Shown here: positions 24,866-34,167 of the stretch, in pieces
How the letters are laid out: each line of letters starts with the position of its first letter
Position numbering within the stretch: the first letter of the stretch is position 1
From: an uncultured Prevotella sp.
GTDB taxonomy: Bacteria; Bacteroidota; Bacteroidia; Bacteroidales; Bacteroidaceae
Length of the DNA: 64,000 nt
Reading direction: 5' to 3'
Assembly: GCA_934272845.1 (NCBI GenBank)
Contig: CAKQSF010000008.1
Coordinates: 1 to 64,000 of the forward strand
The notes under the pieces: generated by a model
Seen by the model: only the letters and a program-made list of their open reading frames with translations
The model's database searches: none
Told to the model about the DNA's origin: nothing
Made by a program: the position numbers and the translations under genes

Positions 24866-27487
24866 TTAGAACTCCTGACCGAGTATGAAGTGGAAGTTGC
24901 TTCCGCCTTTTGTTCCGTACACTTTGTCGAAGCCGTATGCCCAGTCAAGACCCATAAGTCCTACCATTGGAAGGTAGATGCGAACGCCGAAGCCTGCGGA
25001 ACGTTTCATGTCGAATGGGTTGAAGTTCTTGGTGTCGTTCCACGCATTACCAGCCTCTGCAAAGCCCAGACCATAGATGGTAGTGTTTCCGAGCATGAAT
25101 GGATAACGCAGTTCGAGAGAGAATCTGTCATAGGCGTAGCCAGAATATCCGTATGGAGTGAGCGAGCCATTCTCATAACCTCTCAGTCCGATGGTCTCCT
25201 CTGCGTAACTGCTTGAGTAGCCTGACATACCGTCACCACCCATATAGAACGTTTCAAACGGAGACTTGTTGTACTTGTTGTATGAACCGAGGATACCCAT
25301 TTCAACACGTGTCATGAGCACGAAACACTTCGTTGCGCTTGAGAGTGCGGTGTAGGTCTTTGATTTAAACTTCCACTTGTGGTACTCAATCCATCGATAT
25401 TTCTCCTGTTGTTCTTCAGCATATGTTGCTGACTGCGAGTTCGTGGCAAGGTGTTCATAGTCCTTGTTGTTGAATAAAGACCATGGTGGAGTAGCCGTTA
25501 CGGAAAGTTCGAACGATGAACCGCTACGTGGGAACATTGGGTTGTCCGTTGAAGAACGAGCCAATGTCAATCCAAGGTTAAGGTTGTTACAGTTACCGTT
25601 GCTTACGAGGAAGTAGTTCCAGTTCTTCAGTATGTAACGTGTGTATGATAGGTTTGCCGTCAGTGTGAAGTAGTCATCAGGCCAACGTAGTCGTTTACCC
25701 CAACCTATTGAACCGCCAAGTAACTGTACGTACTTGTCAGGGTCATAGTAATTCTCGTAGTTTGAGTAATTGTATGATGACCCGTAACCACCATAGTAGT
25801 AACTATAGTTATTGTACCAACTTGAGTTATAGTAGTTCGAGTTTACGTCTGTCTGCTTAGAGTAGAACACTCCAACGCTGAATTGTATTGGCCTCTTTCC
25901 TCCAAACCATGCAGTGGAGTAGGAAATGTTGTAAGACTGATAGTAAGTACCGTTAGTCTGTGCACCTATAGACAGTGTCTCGCCATCGCCTACAGGTAGT
26001 ATTCCGCGGTGTTCCTTATTCTTGTTGAATAGGTTTGCCATAGAGAAGTTGTTGAGTTTTAGTCCTATTCTTCCTATGACACCCGTCTGTCCCCAGCCCA
26101 GTGAGAACTCAATCTGGTCGTTAGACTTCTGCTCTAATGGCCAGTTGATGTCCACAGTTCCGTCTTCAGCGTTAGGTTTAATGTCTGGTTGTACCTTCTC
26201 TTGGTCAAAGTGTCCCATTGATGCGATCTCTCGTGCAGAACGCATTAAGGCATCTTTAGAGAACAAGTCACCCGGTTTAACGCGCAGTTCGCGACGTACG
26301 ACCTTTTCGTACAGACGTGTATTACCAGAAATGCGAACATGTGAGATGTGTGCCTGTGGTCCTTCCACCACGCGTATCTCCACGTCAATGCTGTCGTCGA
26401 CTACGTTAATCTCTATAGGTTGTATGTCGCAGAACAGGTATCCATGGTTCCAGTAAAGGTTACCTACGGCATCTTCATCCTCTTTCAGACGTTTGTTGAG
26501 TAACACCTTATTATATATGTCACCCTTTTTCATATTCAAACTTCTTGTGAGCGCAGCGGTCTGGTAAACAGTATTACCTGCCCACGTAATGTTTCGCAGA
26601 TAATATTTTTTACCTTCATATACCTTGAAATACACGTTCACGTGTCTATCGTCATAGAACGAAGTGCTGTCTGCTTCGATGATAGCGTCACGATAACCCA
26701 GTTCGTTATATTTCTCTATGAGTTTCTCTTTTGCTTCATCGTATCGCTCAGGGGTAAACTTCTTTTTCTTGAATATATTGTTGAGTTTGTTTACCTCGTA
26801 GAGGTCTCCCAGAGCGCCCTTTTTGAACATTGTGCCTTTCAGCGTTTTCTCCTTAATTTCTTTCGCGCCATCAATGACAATGTGCTTAATCTTCGTTTTC
26901 TGCTTCTTGTCCACTTCAACATCGAGTATGACATGGTTTTTCTCCATGACGTCATCACGTTGTCTTATGTTGACCTCTGCGTTTTTGAATCCTTTGCCTT
27001 CAAAATAACGTTGTGCCAAGACAGTAGCACGTTTAATCATGTTAGGCGTGATCTGCGATCCTTTCAGCAGTCCGAGTTTCTGCTCCATGTCAGTTCGCTC
27101 GCTCTTTTTCTTCAGTCCGTAGAAGTTAATAGCGCTTACTCGCGGTCTTGTTTTGAGGTATATGTGCAGATAAATAGAGTCCATAACGATGGAGTCTGCT
27201 GCTATTTTAACTTCAGAGAACAGCCCGTGCTTCCAGTATCTCTTTACGGCATCTGTAATCTCGCTACCAGGCACACTGATTTCTTGGCCAACTGCCAGTC
27301 CAGATATGTTTGTAAGCGTACTTTCTTCATATCCGTCCACACCGCTGGCTCGCAGTGCTGCTATTGTACACATCTTAACCTTAGAGGCGTATGATATGTC
27401 TGGGTTTATAATTTTCTCCTGAGCCATAGCCATGCCAGTGCATAGCATTAGCGCAAGCGTTATGACAAAGTGTCTTTTTGAAAGCAT
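24866..27487 (-). CDS. bamA: Outer membrane protein assembly factor BamA
   Basis: BamA is the essential Omp85 protein that folds beta-barrels into the outer membrane. The 873-residue product has a signal peptide (MLSKRHFVITLALMLCTGMA), about five POTRA domains to near residue 440, and a C-terminal 16-strand barrel with the late motif GFGVRIYLPMVGLMGLDWAY and the terminal aromatic signal FHFILGQEF. The ATG at 27487 gives a normal signal peptide; a GTG at 27508 overlaps the uppS stop (GTGA) and could be used instead. The barrel contains an odd loop rich in Y, N, S and G (encoded near 25740-25860), probably extracellular. Confidence 0.95.
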   Translation of the reverse strand: MLSKRHFVITLALMLCTGMAMAQEKIINPDISYASKVKMCTIAALRASGVDGYEESTLTNISGLAVGQEISVPGSEITDAVKRYWKHGLFSEVKIAADSIVMDSIYLHIYLKTRPRVSAINFYGLKKKSERTDMEQKLGLLKGSQITPNMIKRATVLAQRYFEGKGFKNAEVNIRQRDDVMEKNHVILDVEVDKKQKTKIKHIVIDGAKEIKEKTLKGTMFKKGALGDLYEVNKLNNIFKKKKFTPERYDEAKEKLIEKYNELGYRDAIIEADSTSFYDDRHVNVYFKVYEGKKYYLRNITWAGNTVYQTAALTRSLNMKKGDIYNKVLLNKRLKEDEDAVGNLYWNHGYLFCDIQPIEINVVDDSIDVEIRVVEGPQAHISHVRISGNTRLYEKVVRRELRVKPGDLFSKDALMRSAREIASMGHFDQEKVQPDIKPNAEDGTVDINWPLEQKSNDQIEFSLGWGQTGVIGRIGLKLNNFSMANLFNKNKEHRGILPVGDGETLSIGAQTNGTYYQSYNISYSTAWFGGKRPIQFSVGVFYSKQTDVNSNYYNSSWYNNYSYYYGGYGSSYNYSNYENYYDPDKYVQLLGGSIGWGKRLRWPDDYFTLTANLSYTRYILKNWNYFLVSNGNCNNLNLGLTLARSSTDNPMFPRSGSSFELSVTATPPWSLFNNKDYEHLATNSQSATYAEEQQEKYRWIEYHKWKFKSKTYTALSSATKCFVLMTRVEMGILGSYNKYNKSPFETFYMGGDGMSGYSSSYAEETIGLRGYENGSLTPYGYSGYAYDRFSLELRYPFMLGNTTIYGLGFAEAGNAWNDTKNFNPFDMKRSAGFGVRIYLPMVGLMGLDWAYGFDKVYGTKGGSNFHFILGQEF

Positions 27488-27504
27488 ATTGTGTTTTTGA
27501 AATC

Positions 27505-28254
27505 TCACTTCTGTGTTGCGTTATTTTCTGCTTCTGCCTCTATCTGAGCCTCTGTTTTTCCGAATCGTCTTTGTTTAGACTGATAACTCTCTATAGCCTT
27601 CACCAGGTCGTCCTTGCAGAAGTCTGGCCAATATACTGGAGTAAAATAGAGTTCAGAGTATGCTATCTGCCATAGCAGGTAGTTAGATACTCGCAGTTCG
27701 CCTCCTGTTCGTATCAGCAGGTCCGGGTCAGGCATGAAAGCCGTTGTCATGTGTGCGGAGAGTGTGTCTTCGTTAATATCCTCTGGGTTCATCTCACCGT
27801 TCTTCACCTTTTCTGCAATTAGTTTTGTAGCGTTAGATATTTCCCAACGTGAAGAGTAACTCAGAGCCATGACTACTGTCATGCGGTCGTATGATGCAGT
27901 ATGTTCCTCCGTGTATTTCAGTCGGTCTTGCACAGCCTGTGGCATGCGTGAGCGGTCTCCGATGACGCGGAAGCGTACATTATTCTTGTCGAATAACTCA
28001 GTGGTAAGGTTCTTCAGTACCAGGTCCATTAGAGCCGTAACCTCCTCTACTGGTCTGTTCCAGTTTTCTGTAGAGAAGGCATAGAGTGTAAGGTACTTAA
28101 CGCCGAGACGCACGCAGTCCGCTGTAATCTGGCGTATAGTGTCAGTACCGGCAGAGTGTCCGTAACTACGTGGTTTTCCACGTTCTGTGGCCCAGCGCCC
28201 ATTGCCATCCATTATGATGGCTATATGCTGTGGAATTCTGTTTGGATCTATCAT
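27505..28254 (-). CDS. uppS: Isoprenyl transferase (undecaprenyl diphosphate synthase)
   Basis: UppS adds isopentenyl units in cis to farnesyl diphosphate, making the lipid carrier for peptidoglycan and O-antigen. The 249-residue protein has the signature [12 protein letters not shown] with catalytic Asp16, then [22 protein letters not shown] and the C-terminal [19 protein letters not shown]. It begins directly after the DUF6089 stop (no gap) and its stop overlaps a possible GTG start of bamA, so all three are co-translated parts of the envelope operon. Confidence 0.96.
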   Translation of the reverse strand: MIDPNRIPQHIAIIMDGNGRWATERGKPRSYGHSAGTDTIRQITADCVRLGVKYLTLYAFSTENWNRPVEEVTALMDLVLKNLTTELFDKNNVRFRVIGDRSRMPQAVQDRLKYTEEHTASYDRMTVVMALSYSSRWEISNATKLIAEKVKNGEMNPEDINEDTLSAHMTTAFMPDPDLLIRTGGELRVSNYLLWQIAYSELYFTPVYWPDFCKDDLVKAIESYQSKQRRFGKTEAQIEAEAENNATQK

Positions 28255-28995
28255 TTATCTTTCTTTTTGGCAATTTGGACATTTAGGAGAGAAACTGTAT
28301 GTTACTGCGAACATCAGTGTAGAGTAGCAGTCGGTGTTTTTAAATAATCCTGAACTGCCTATGCGGTATGGGTCTTTTACCCCATCGATATAGTCACTGA
28401 ATGAGAAGTGCATCTGCCAGTCGAGTGAGAGGTTTAGTCTGTCTCCCATTCTGTATTTTACGCCTACTCCCAGCGGTACGTTCCCCGTTATGATGCTTTT
28501 AGATGTACTGTGGTTTCCACCTTGTCCGTAGTCCCATGTACCGTTTTTACTTTTTACGTAGGTCATACCTATACCTAATGATATGAATGGTGTGCATCTT
28601 TTTGCGCCTCGGTATTCGTGTCCGGTGCCGTAGGGGAGGAAGTTGTATTCGTATGTGGCAGAAAGGTCTCCCAGTGTATTCTTGAATGAATATCCGTAAG
28701 GTGTGATGTCTGGGTAATAAGTAGATGTATTCTTAACGTCTCCTTTTACTTGCGTGTACATTCCAGCCACTCTAACCGCCATGTATGGGTTCATGATAGC
28801 CCTGAAGACTACTGCTCCCGATGGTTGCATGCTTTTAAACAACCCGTCGCTAAAGTCGCCTTGATAAGCCGTGGCACCCACGCCTGCGCCTATCTCCATG
28901 CGATACTCTACATCGTTTTGCGCAGCCACATTGGTGGTTGTGCCAAACAGTGCCAGTATTGCTATTATGAGCAGTATCGTGGGGTTATGTCTCAT
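28255..28995 (-). CDS. DUF6089 family outer-membrane beta-barrel protein
   Basis: The 246-residue protein has a signal peptide (cleavage near TNVAAQ) and alternating beta strands typical of a small outer-membrane barrel, such as YRMEIGAGVGATAYQGDFS and LGVGVKYRMGDRLNLSLDWQ. A cysteine pair, CPNCQKER, lies at the very end, an odd tail for a barrel. This family commonly sits before uppS and bamA in Bacteroidales. Its function is unknown; the setting suggests a role in envelope assembly. Confidence 0.82.
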   Translation of the reverse strand: MRHNPTILLIIAILALFGTTTNVAAQNDVEYRMEIGAGVGATAYQGDFSDGLFKSMQPSGAVVFRAIMNPYMAVRVAGMYTQVKGDVKNTSTYYPDITPYGYSFKNTLGDLSATYEYNFLPYGTGHEYRGAKRCTPFISLGIGMTYVKSKNGTWDYGQGGNHSTSKSIITGNVPLGVGVKYRMGDRLNLSLDWQMHFSFSDYIDGVKDPYRIGSSGLFKNTDCYSTLMFAVTYSFSPKCPNCQKER

Positions 28996-29017
28996 TATTC
29001 TTTATGGTATGTTTTTA

Positions 29018-30448
29018 TTACTTTTTCTTCCAAAGAACGCTGTTCTTCTTACCTTTCCATATTACGCATTGAGCATCGGGCTCTGTAGCGTCAGGTTTTG
29101 TTGCTATTATGTATATGAAGCCTTTACCATCAGCCACAATAGTGCTACAGGTGCATCCTGCTACGTTTTGTGGTGTTGTCATACCGCTTTGTTTGTGCCA
29201 TGTAGCACCGTAGTCAGGAGAGAAGTACATTGTAGGCATGCTCTTCTCGCTGTTGTTTAAAGCCGTGTCGCCAAGGAGAACAATGCCGTCAGCATATGCT
29301 GTTACAGATATGTTCTTTATTTGTGGCAGTCGGTAAGTTTTGTTCTCATCAGCCACGTTAGTGTATGTCCATGTCTGTGACAGGTCAGGATCTACCACTT
29401 TGTTCCATACTACAGCCGTATTTGCCGTCTCGCCCGTGTTGTTGTCGGCCTTGCGTCCTATCACTGTTACGCGTTGTATCTCGCTGTTAGTTTTTGTTGT
29501 GCTAGCCAATAGTGTTATGTCAGCCACTGGCAGATTCTGTGTATTGTCCACGTATTGTGTGCTCTCCATAGCGTCAGGTGTCCATGTTGCGCCATTGTCG
29601 GTAGATACCATGATGCTTCCATCGTTGGCAGTGGCGTACATTTCGCCCTTGCATCCTCCGATGATATTCTTTAGAGCGGTATTAGGCGTAATGGTGGTCC
29701 ATTGTTCACCGTCTGTAGAATAGAAGATTATGCCGTCAGCGTATACTGTCAGTACATCGTTAATGGTGGTGATAGACGCTGTGTTCATTGCGTTAGCAGT
29801 AGGCAGTGTGCATTCGCTCCATGAAGAGCCATCTGTTGTTGCAAGCAGTTTTGTGTTGCCAGCGGCATCATTACCGAGAATAAACACCTTTTCGCCAGCC
29901 TTTGCCGCCTTCATGCTTGTGAAAGAGGCTATAGTTTGTTCTACAGGCATGCGTTTCCATGAGAAGGAGTCAGCGTACTCGTTGTGGCGTACAATGTTGA
30001 CTTTATAGTCCGCGGTGTTTAATCCGTCGCTTGACACCACGCGCAGGGTGCGTTCTGTAGAGAGGTCAACAGAGTCTGCTGATGAATAATATGTCCATTG
30101 TTCGTCATTAGTATTCTTGAACAGTGCGATGCCGTTGTTTTTTGTTGCTACGGTCACGAGGACGCGTGAAAGGTCAGTCCCCACTGATAGTGAGTCCTCG
30201 TTATATATGCGTTTGTTTACTTGGTCAATAAATACAGGTATTGTTGATGCGGAGTATGTGTATGAATATGTGCTGTCTCTCAGTCCGTCATACGATTTAA
30301 CTGTACGATAGCACCTTACCGTACCGAGCGTGAATGTGGTTACGGCTGTGTCGTCATACGTTACGGTCTCATTGTCGTCGCTAAGACAGGAGGTAAAAAG
30401 GCATATCACAGCGAGCATGATAGCCGACAGTGTTATTTTTGATGTCAT
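29018..30448 (-). CDS. DUF6242-type lipoprotein
   Basis: The 476-residue protein has a lipoprotein signal with lipobox LFTSC (Cys21), so it should be membrane-anchored. An N-terminal beta-sandwich region (to about 150) is followed by BNR/sialidase-like propeller blades, seen as repeated S-T-D-G-x-x-W and YSPDYGATWH-like motifs (for example FYSTDGEQWTTI, MVSTDNGATWTPD). No catalytic residues of sialidases are evident, so a binding role is more likely than enzymatic. It is the first gene of the envelope operon, 22 bp before DUF6089. Confidence 0.8.
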   Translation of the reverse strand: MTSKITLSAIMLAVICLFTSCLSDDNETVTYDDTAVTTFTLGTVRCYRTVKSYDGLRDSTYSYTYSASTIPVFIDQVNKRIYNEDSLSVGTDLSRVLVTVATKNNGIALFKNTNDEQWTYYSSADSVDLSTERTLRVVSSDGLNTADYKVNIVRHNEYADSFSWKRMPVEQTIASFTSMKAAKAGEKVFILGNDAAGNTKLLATTDGSSWSECTLPTANAMNTASITTINDVLTVYADGIIFYSTDGEQWTTITPNTALKNIIGGCKGEMYATANDGSIMVSTDNGATWTPDAMESTQYVDNTQNLPVADITLLASTTKTNSEIQRVTVIGRKADNNTGETANTAVVWNKVVDPDLSQTWTYTNVADENKTYRLPQIKNISVTAYADGIVLLGDTALNNSEKSMPTMYFSPDYGATWHKQSGMTTPQNVAGCTCSTIVADGKGFIYIIATKPDATEPDAQCVIWKGKKNSVLWKKK

Positions 30449-30478
30449 CAGTCTATTTATAAATTTCGAAATCGCTTA

Positions 30479-30486
30479 CAAAATTA
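30479..30486 (-). promoter_or_regulatory. -7 box of the envelope operon
   Basis: TAATTTTG on the minus strand, 30 bp before the DUF6242 ATG. The -33 position (near 30507-30510) reads GTGC, not TTTG, so the promoter is only half-consensus. Confidence 0.55.
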
Positions 30487-30560
30487 ATCATAAAATCTTA
30501 ATTTCCGCACTTTTTACTCATTTTATTATAATAATTTAATAGTGGGCGTTGTTCATCGTG

Positions 30561-30604
30561 AAAAAAAAGGCAACGGTGTACGCCATTCGCATGGAGCACA
30601 CCGT
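30561..30604 (-). terminator. Terminator after the propeller/AraC regulator
   Basis: ACGGTGT (30573-30579) pairs with ACACCGT (30598-30604), extended inside by CCAT/ATGG. On the minus strand a run of eight T follows (30561-30568). Confidence 0.8.
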
Positions 30605-30704
30605 CTATTGTTTAGGTCAATAATCTTTTGTTTTATGTATTACGAATGATGAGTATTTTTTACTTATCTTTTTGCTAAAAAATATTGAGAAAATTGTGTA
30701 GGCT

Positions 30705-30790
30705 TGTAATTAGGTAGTGATTACAGTGTAATTAAGGCCTGATTACAATGTAATTAGGTAGTGATTACAATGTAATTTGGGCCTGATTAC
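30705..30790. repeat. Two tandem 44-bp palindromic units
   Basis: The units start at 30705 and 30749 and share TGTAATTAGGTAGTGATTAC and the half GCCTGATTAC. They sit just past the stop of the regulator at 30807. Related GTGATTAC palindromes occur at 4104, 18700 and 49774. Confidence 0.8.
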
Positions 30791-30806
30791 TAGCCTCTAT
30801 GGTAAC

Positions 30807-33596
30807 TTACTGAAAATCAGCATTATTTCTTCCAGTATTTTTCTTTACCCATTCGTTAGGCGTACATCCCTCGAATTTTTTGAAAACAGTAAAGAAACTG
30901 GAGCGTCTGAAGCCACATTGTTCCGCTGTTGCGAGTATAGTGAGTTGCTTGTTTGTTGGGTTTTTAATCATGTACTTGAACTCCTCCAATCGGTAGTGGT
31001 TTACATAGTCAAAATATGTGGTGCCAAGGTAGTCATTGAACATCTGTGATAGGGTTGTGGCATTAGTGCCTGCGTGCGTTGCAAGGTCGCTAAGTCGCAG
31101 GTTGGCACGAAGATACGGTTTGTTCTTTTTCATGTAGTCATCAATCTTCTCAAACATGGTTTTGTAGTCTTCAGCCCTATGTTGCAGTTGGTTCTCCTTT
31201 TCCTGCTGCTTCTGTTGTATCTCCCTTTCGTGCTGTTCTTTCTCCTGTTGCTTGTGTATGTTTACAGCGTTGATTGACGCTAATTGTATTTCCATCTTGT
31301 GTCTTTGCTCTATCAATCTCTCTCGTTCATGCTTACGCTTATTCAGCCTGATAACCATCACCACAATAATGATAAGCAGCACTATGACAAACAATTCCAC
31401 GTAGAATAAAGTCGAGGGATATACGCTGACTGTAAGCACTGTCATAGTCTCAGGATGTCCCGCCAGTTGTATTCTGAGCGTGTGTTTGCCGAGCGACAGA
31501 CTGGTCAGTTTTATGCCCTGCATGTCGAAGGTGACCGAGTCTTCACCGTCGTCTAATGTCCATTGGTAATACCTACGATTCTGAAAAGCATTGTAGTCAA
31601 GAATGTTAGGCGTTACAGATATCTGTGCCGTTCCGAAGTTCCAGCCTACGCTGATGTTGCTATTATCCATAGAGACAATCTCTATCGTTTGTCCATGTCG
31701 CTCTATTGTATATTCGTCCACGTAGACTTTAGCGTTCCGTCGCTTGGCAAGTGCAGCGAGTTCCTGGGCGTTAATGTATACCAGTCCGTTTCTGTTAGCC
31801 ATCCAAATATTTCCCTCCTTGTCAGTTTGTGGCGTGAAGCGTGTAAAGCGAGCGGATGGCAGACCGTCAGCCTCGCTGTATTGGCAGAAGGAATTAAAAG
31901 AGTTGTCGAAGACGAATAGTCCGCAGTCAGTGCCCGTGATGTATTTGTCGCCAAAGGAAAGCATGAAGTCGATGTGGCCAAGTCCGTAGCGTTGCATTAT
32001 AGGGTAGTGCCTTGTTGACGATAGGTCAGCCTTACTGTAGAGTAGGGATGTCTCAGATGCGGCAAGAATGTTACCATCGTGCGTGAAACTGAAGGCGAGG
32101 TTAGGTACGTTATGCCAGAAGCCTTCGGGGTAACCCGTGTTCTGGAACGACTGCGTTTGTGTGTTAAAGAGTCGCATTCCTCTAGATGTGCTGACCCACA
32201 GTTTGCCGCTACGGTCGAGCACCATGTCATAGATAAAGTTGCCGAGGATGTCAGTGTTCCTTTGATCATAGTGTTCAGTGACGGCAAAGTGGCGGTCCAG
32301 GCATATCAATCCGGCGCTGCTACCCACGTAGAGGCGTGAGGAATCCGGTGAAACGACAAGTTTGCTGCAACTTGTCTCGCTGTATCTGCTGTCCGAGAAG
32401 AGCGGTTGTAGTTTCAGCGTGCTAGGGTTCAGTACCAGCAGTCCGTGCTCATAACTGGCAATAATGAAGAGTCCGGCAAAGTATTTTATGTCGGTAATGA
32501 TGGCGCAACCTATCTGTTTGCGGCTGAAGTGTAGCGTAATGTCGCGGCCCTCGTCAATGTAGTAAATGCCATCGAGCGAACCTATCACCGTCTGTCGACC
32601 AGTTTTACAGAAACTTCTTACAAAGATGCCGCGACTGTCGAACGACTTATATCGGTATATCCTGAAAGGAGATGCCGATGTGTTGACATTATCAGCACCA
32701 TTCTGATAATATCCAAACCAGTTCATGCCTAGTGATTGGTCATGAAAACAGGAATATACGGAGTTATGTTTCGTATAGAGTGGTGTTAGCGTGTTGCCCC
32801 GAAGCGTGTATGCCCCGTCGCCGTCAGTACAGATATAAAGCGAGTTGCCATACCTTTTAACCTCCTTTACAGATGACCACACGCCCATAATCTTCTCTGT
32901 GGCGAGCGTCTTCGGGTTGAAACGTAGCAGTCCACTGTTGAGTGTGGCTATGTAAACTTGTTGCCCTATGGTGGCAATGCTGGTTATGGTGCTCGATAGT
33001 AGTGAGTGGTCCACGATGTGATGCTTCAGCCGTTGCGTCCTTGTGTTATATGACATCAGCGTCCCCTGACTGTTGGCAAACCATATATTCTGCCTATTGT
33101 CGGTGGCGGCACAAAGGATATGGTTGTATGCAGACGTAATGTTCGATTTATCTATCGATACAATCCTTGCCTTTTCCTTCAGGTCTTGGGGCACAATGGC
33201 AAGTCCGCTCTGGCATGCTACGTACACGTTACCGCTGCCTTTGTCGCATATTACGCTTGCCACGTCGCTCAGTTCTTGATAAATTCTGCGGCAGGTATAT
33301 GTGTGCTGGTCAGCCACATAGAGTCCGTTTCTCATGCCCACGAGCACGGTTCCATCGGGTAATTGCGCAATATCGTTGACGAAGTTATACGGACGGTGGC
33401 AATCGTTGGTACTAAATCGCATAATTCTCTTGCCATTGTAGGCTACCAAACCATTGTCAGTGCCAAGCAACATGATGCCGCTGGCGGTCTTCACTATTCT
33501 TGTTACGCTCTCCCTTTCAAGAGAATGCAACATGAAGTCTTGGGCGGAAACTGTGACACAGAGTAAAACGAGTATGAGCAGGCAGAGTCTTTTCAT
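30807..33596 (-). CDS. SusR-like membrane regulator: propeller sensor, Y_Y_Y domain, AraC output
   Basis: A 929-residue inner-membrane regulator. A signal peptide (to about SAQ) leads to a periplasmic sensor of two propeller-like halves, with Reg_prop repeats such as LSVGWNF-type strands and KLWVSTSRGMRLF. Next come a Y_Y_Y-like beta-sandwich, one membrane helix (VELFVIVLLIIIVVMVIRLN, near residue 735), a charged coiled coil rich in Q/E/K, and a C-terminal AraC helix-turn-helix pair. It lacks the histidine kinase and receiver domains of the hybrid HTCS family, so sensing must pass through the membrane directly, as in SusR. It faces the glycan genes from 33855 and probably controls them. Confidence 0.88.
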   Translation of the reverse strand: MKRLCLLILVLLCVTVSAQDFMLHSLERESVTRIVKTASGIMLLGTDNGLVAYNGKRIMRFSTNDCHRPYNFVNDIAQLPDGTVLVGMRNGLYVADQHTYTCRRIYQELSDVASVICDKGSGNVYVACQSGLAIVPQDLKEKARIVSIDKSNITSAYNHILCAATDNRQNIWFANSQGTLMSYNTRTQRLKHHIVDHSLLSSTITSIATIGQQVYIATLNSGLLRFNPKTLATEKIMGVWSSVKEVKRYGNSLYICTDGDGAYTLRGNTLTPLYTKHNSVYSCFHDQSLGMNWFGYYQNGADNVNTSASPFRIYRYKSFDSRGIFVRSFCKTGRQTVIGSLDGIYYIDEGRDITLHFSRKQIGCAIITDIKYFAGLFIIASYEHGLLVLNPSTLKLQPLFSDSRYSETSCSKLVVSPDSSRLYVGSSAGLICLDRHFAVTEHYDQRNTDILGNFIYDMVLDRSGKLWVSTSRGMRLFNTQTQSFQNTGYPEGFWHNVPNLAFSFTHDGNILAASETSLLYSKADLSSTRHYPIMQRYGLGHIDFMLSFGDKYITGTDCGLFVFDNSFNSFCQYSEADGLPSARFTRFTPQTDKEGNIWMANRNGLVYINAQELAALAKRRNAKVYVDEYTIERHGQTIEIVSMDNSNISVGWNFGTAQISVTPNILDYNAFQNRRYYQWTLDDGEDSVTFDMQGIKLTSLSLGKHTLRIQLAGHPETMTVLTVSVYPSTLFYVELFVIVLLIIIVVMVIRLNKRKHERERLIEQRHKMEIQLASINAVNIHKQQEKEQHEREIQQKQQEKENQLQHRAEDYKTMFEKIDDYMKKNKPYLRANLRLSDLATHAGTNATTLSQMFNDYLGTTYFDYVNHYRLEEFKYMIKNPTNKQLTILATAEQCGFRRSSFFTVFKKFEGCTPNEWVKKNTGRNNADFQ

Positions 33597-33630
33597 GACG
33601 ATGCAGTTTAGTATAAATGTTTAGGTGATG

Positions 33631-33662
33631 CAAAGTTATAAAATATCTCTTTAATAGACAAA
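33631..33662 (-). promoter_or_regulatory. Bacteroidetes-type promoter of the SusR-like gene
   Basis: TTTG (33659-33662), 20 bp, TAACTTTG (33631-33638) on the minus strand, 35 bp before the ATG. This is a perfect match. Confidence 0.82.
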
Positions 33663-33781
33663 TGTTAGTCCAAATAAATTATTCTGGAATTACGAGACAG
33701 AAGTCTAACTAATTGAAACATAATTGATAAGATGAAAATAATTCCATAATAATGATATCGGAACAATTAGTGTCGAAAATG

Positions 33782-33813
33782 TTTGCCATCATGAGTGAAT
33801 TCTATTAATTTTG
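33782..33813 (+). promoter_or_regulatory. Bacteroidetes-type promoter in front of the alginate-lyase pseudogene
   Basis: TTTG (33782-33785), 20 bp, TAATTTTG (33806-33813). It remains intact although the first gene is broken, and may now serve the GH88 gene downstream. Confidence 0.8.
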
Positions 33814-33854
33814 TACCCAGAAAACAAATAACCTACCCCACTAATCAAACGATT

Positions 33855-34145
33855 ATGAAGAAGACTTTACTAATCTTAGCAATGTCAGCATGCTTCGGCA
33901 TGGCAGCAGGACAGACCAACGAAGACCATGGTTTTATCCATCTGGGCGGACTGCATACGCAGAATGACTTCAACCGCATAAAGCAACAACTCGCTGCGGA
34001 TAATAAAAAGGTAACACAAGCATATAATATATTAAAGACAGCAGAGCAGGCATAGAGCACAGTGGCAATCTATCCACAAGAGACGATAGTAAGAGGTGGC
34101 GGCAGCGGCGAGAACTATATACAGACTGCACGAGGAGCATTATAA
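33855..34145 (+). pseudogene. Alginate-lyase-family N-terminal remnant (amber stop, truncated)
   Basis: From the ATG at 33855 the frame gives a signal peptide (MKKTLLILAMSACFGMAAGQ) and HLGGLHTQNDFNRIKQQLAA, typical of secreted alginate-lyase-family proteins of Bacteroidetes. A TAG at 34053-34055 interrupts it. The same frame then continues with STVAIYPQETIVRGGGSGEN and YIQTARGA, which also fits the family, to a TAA at 34143. The stop lies where relatives usually have Q, so CAG to TAG is the likely change. The catalytic toroid that should follow is missing; 23 bp later the GH88 gene begins. About 66 residues can still be made from this start. Confidence 0.8.
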
Positions 34146-34167
34146 ACAAGTAAAAGTGTCATTATTT

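Noticed and set aside
34053..34055. Amber codon read as pyrrolysine or suppressed stop
   Set aside because: The frame ends again at 34143 without the catalytic domain, so it is simpler to call it a pseudogene.
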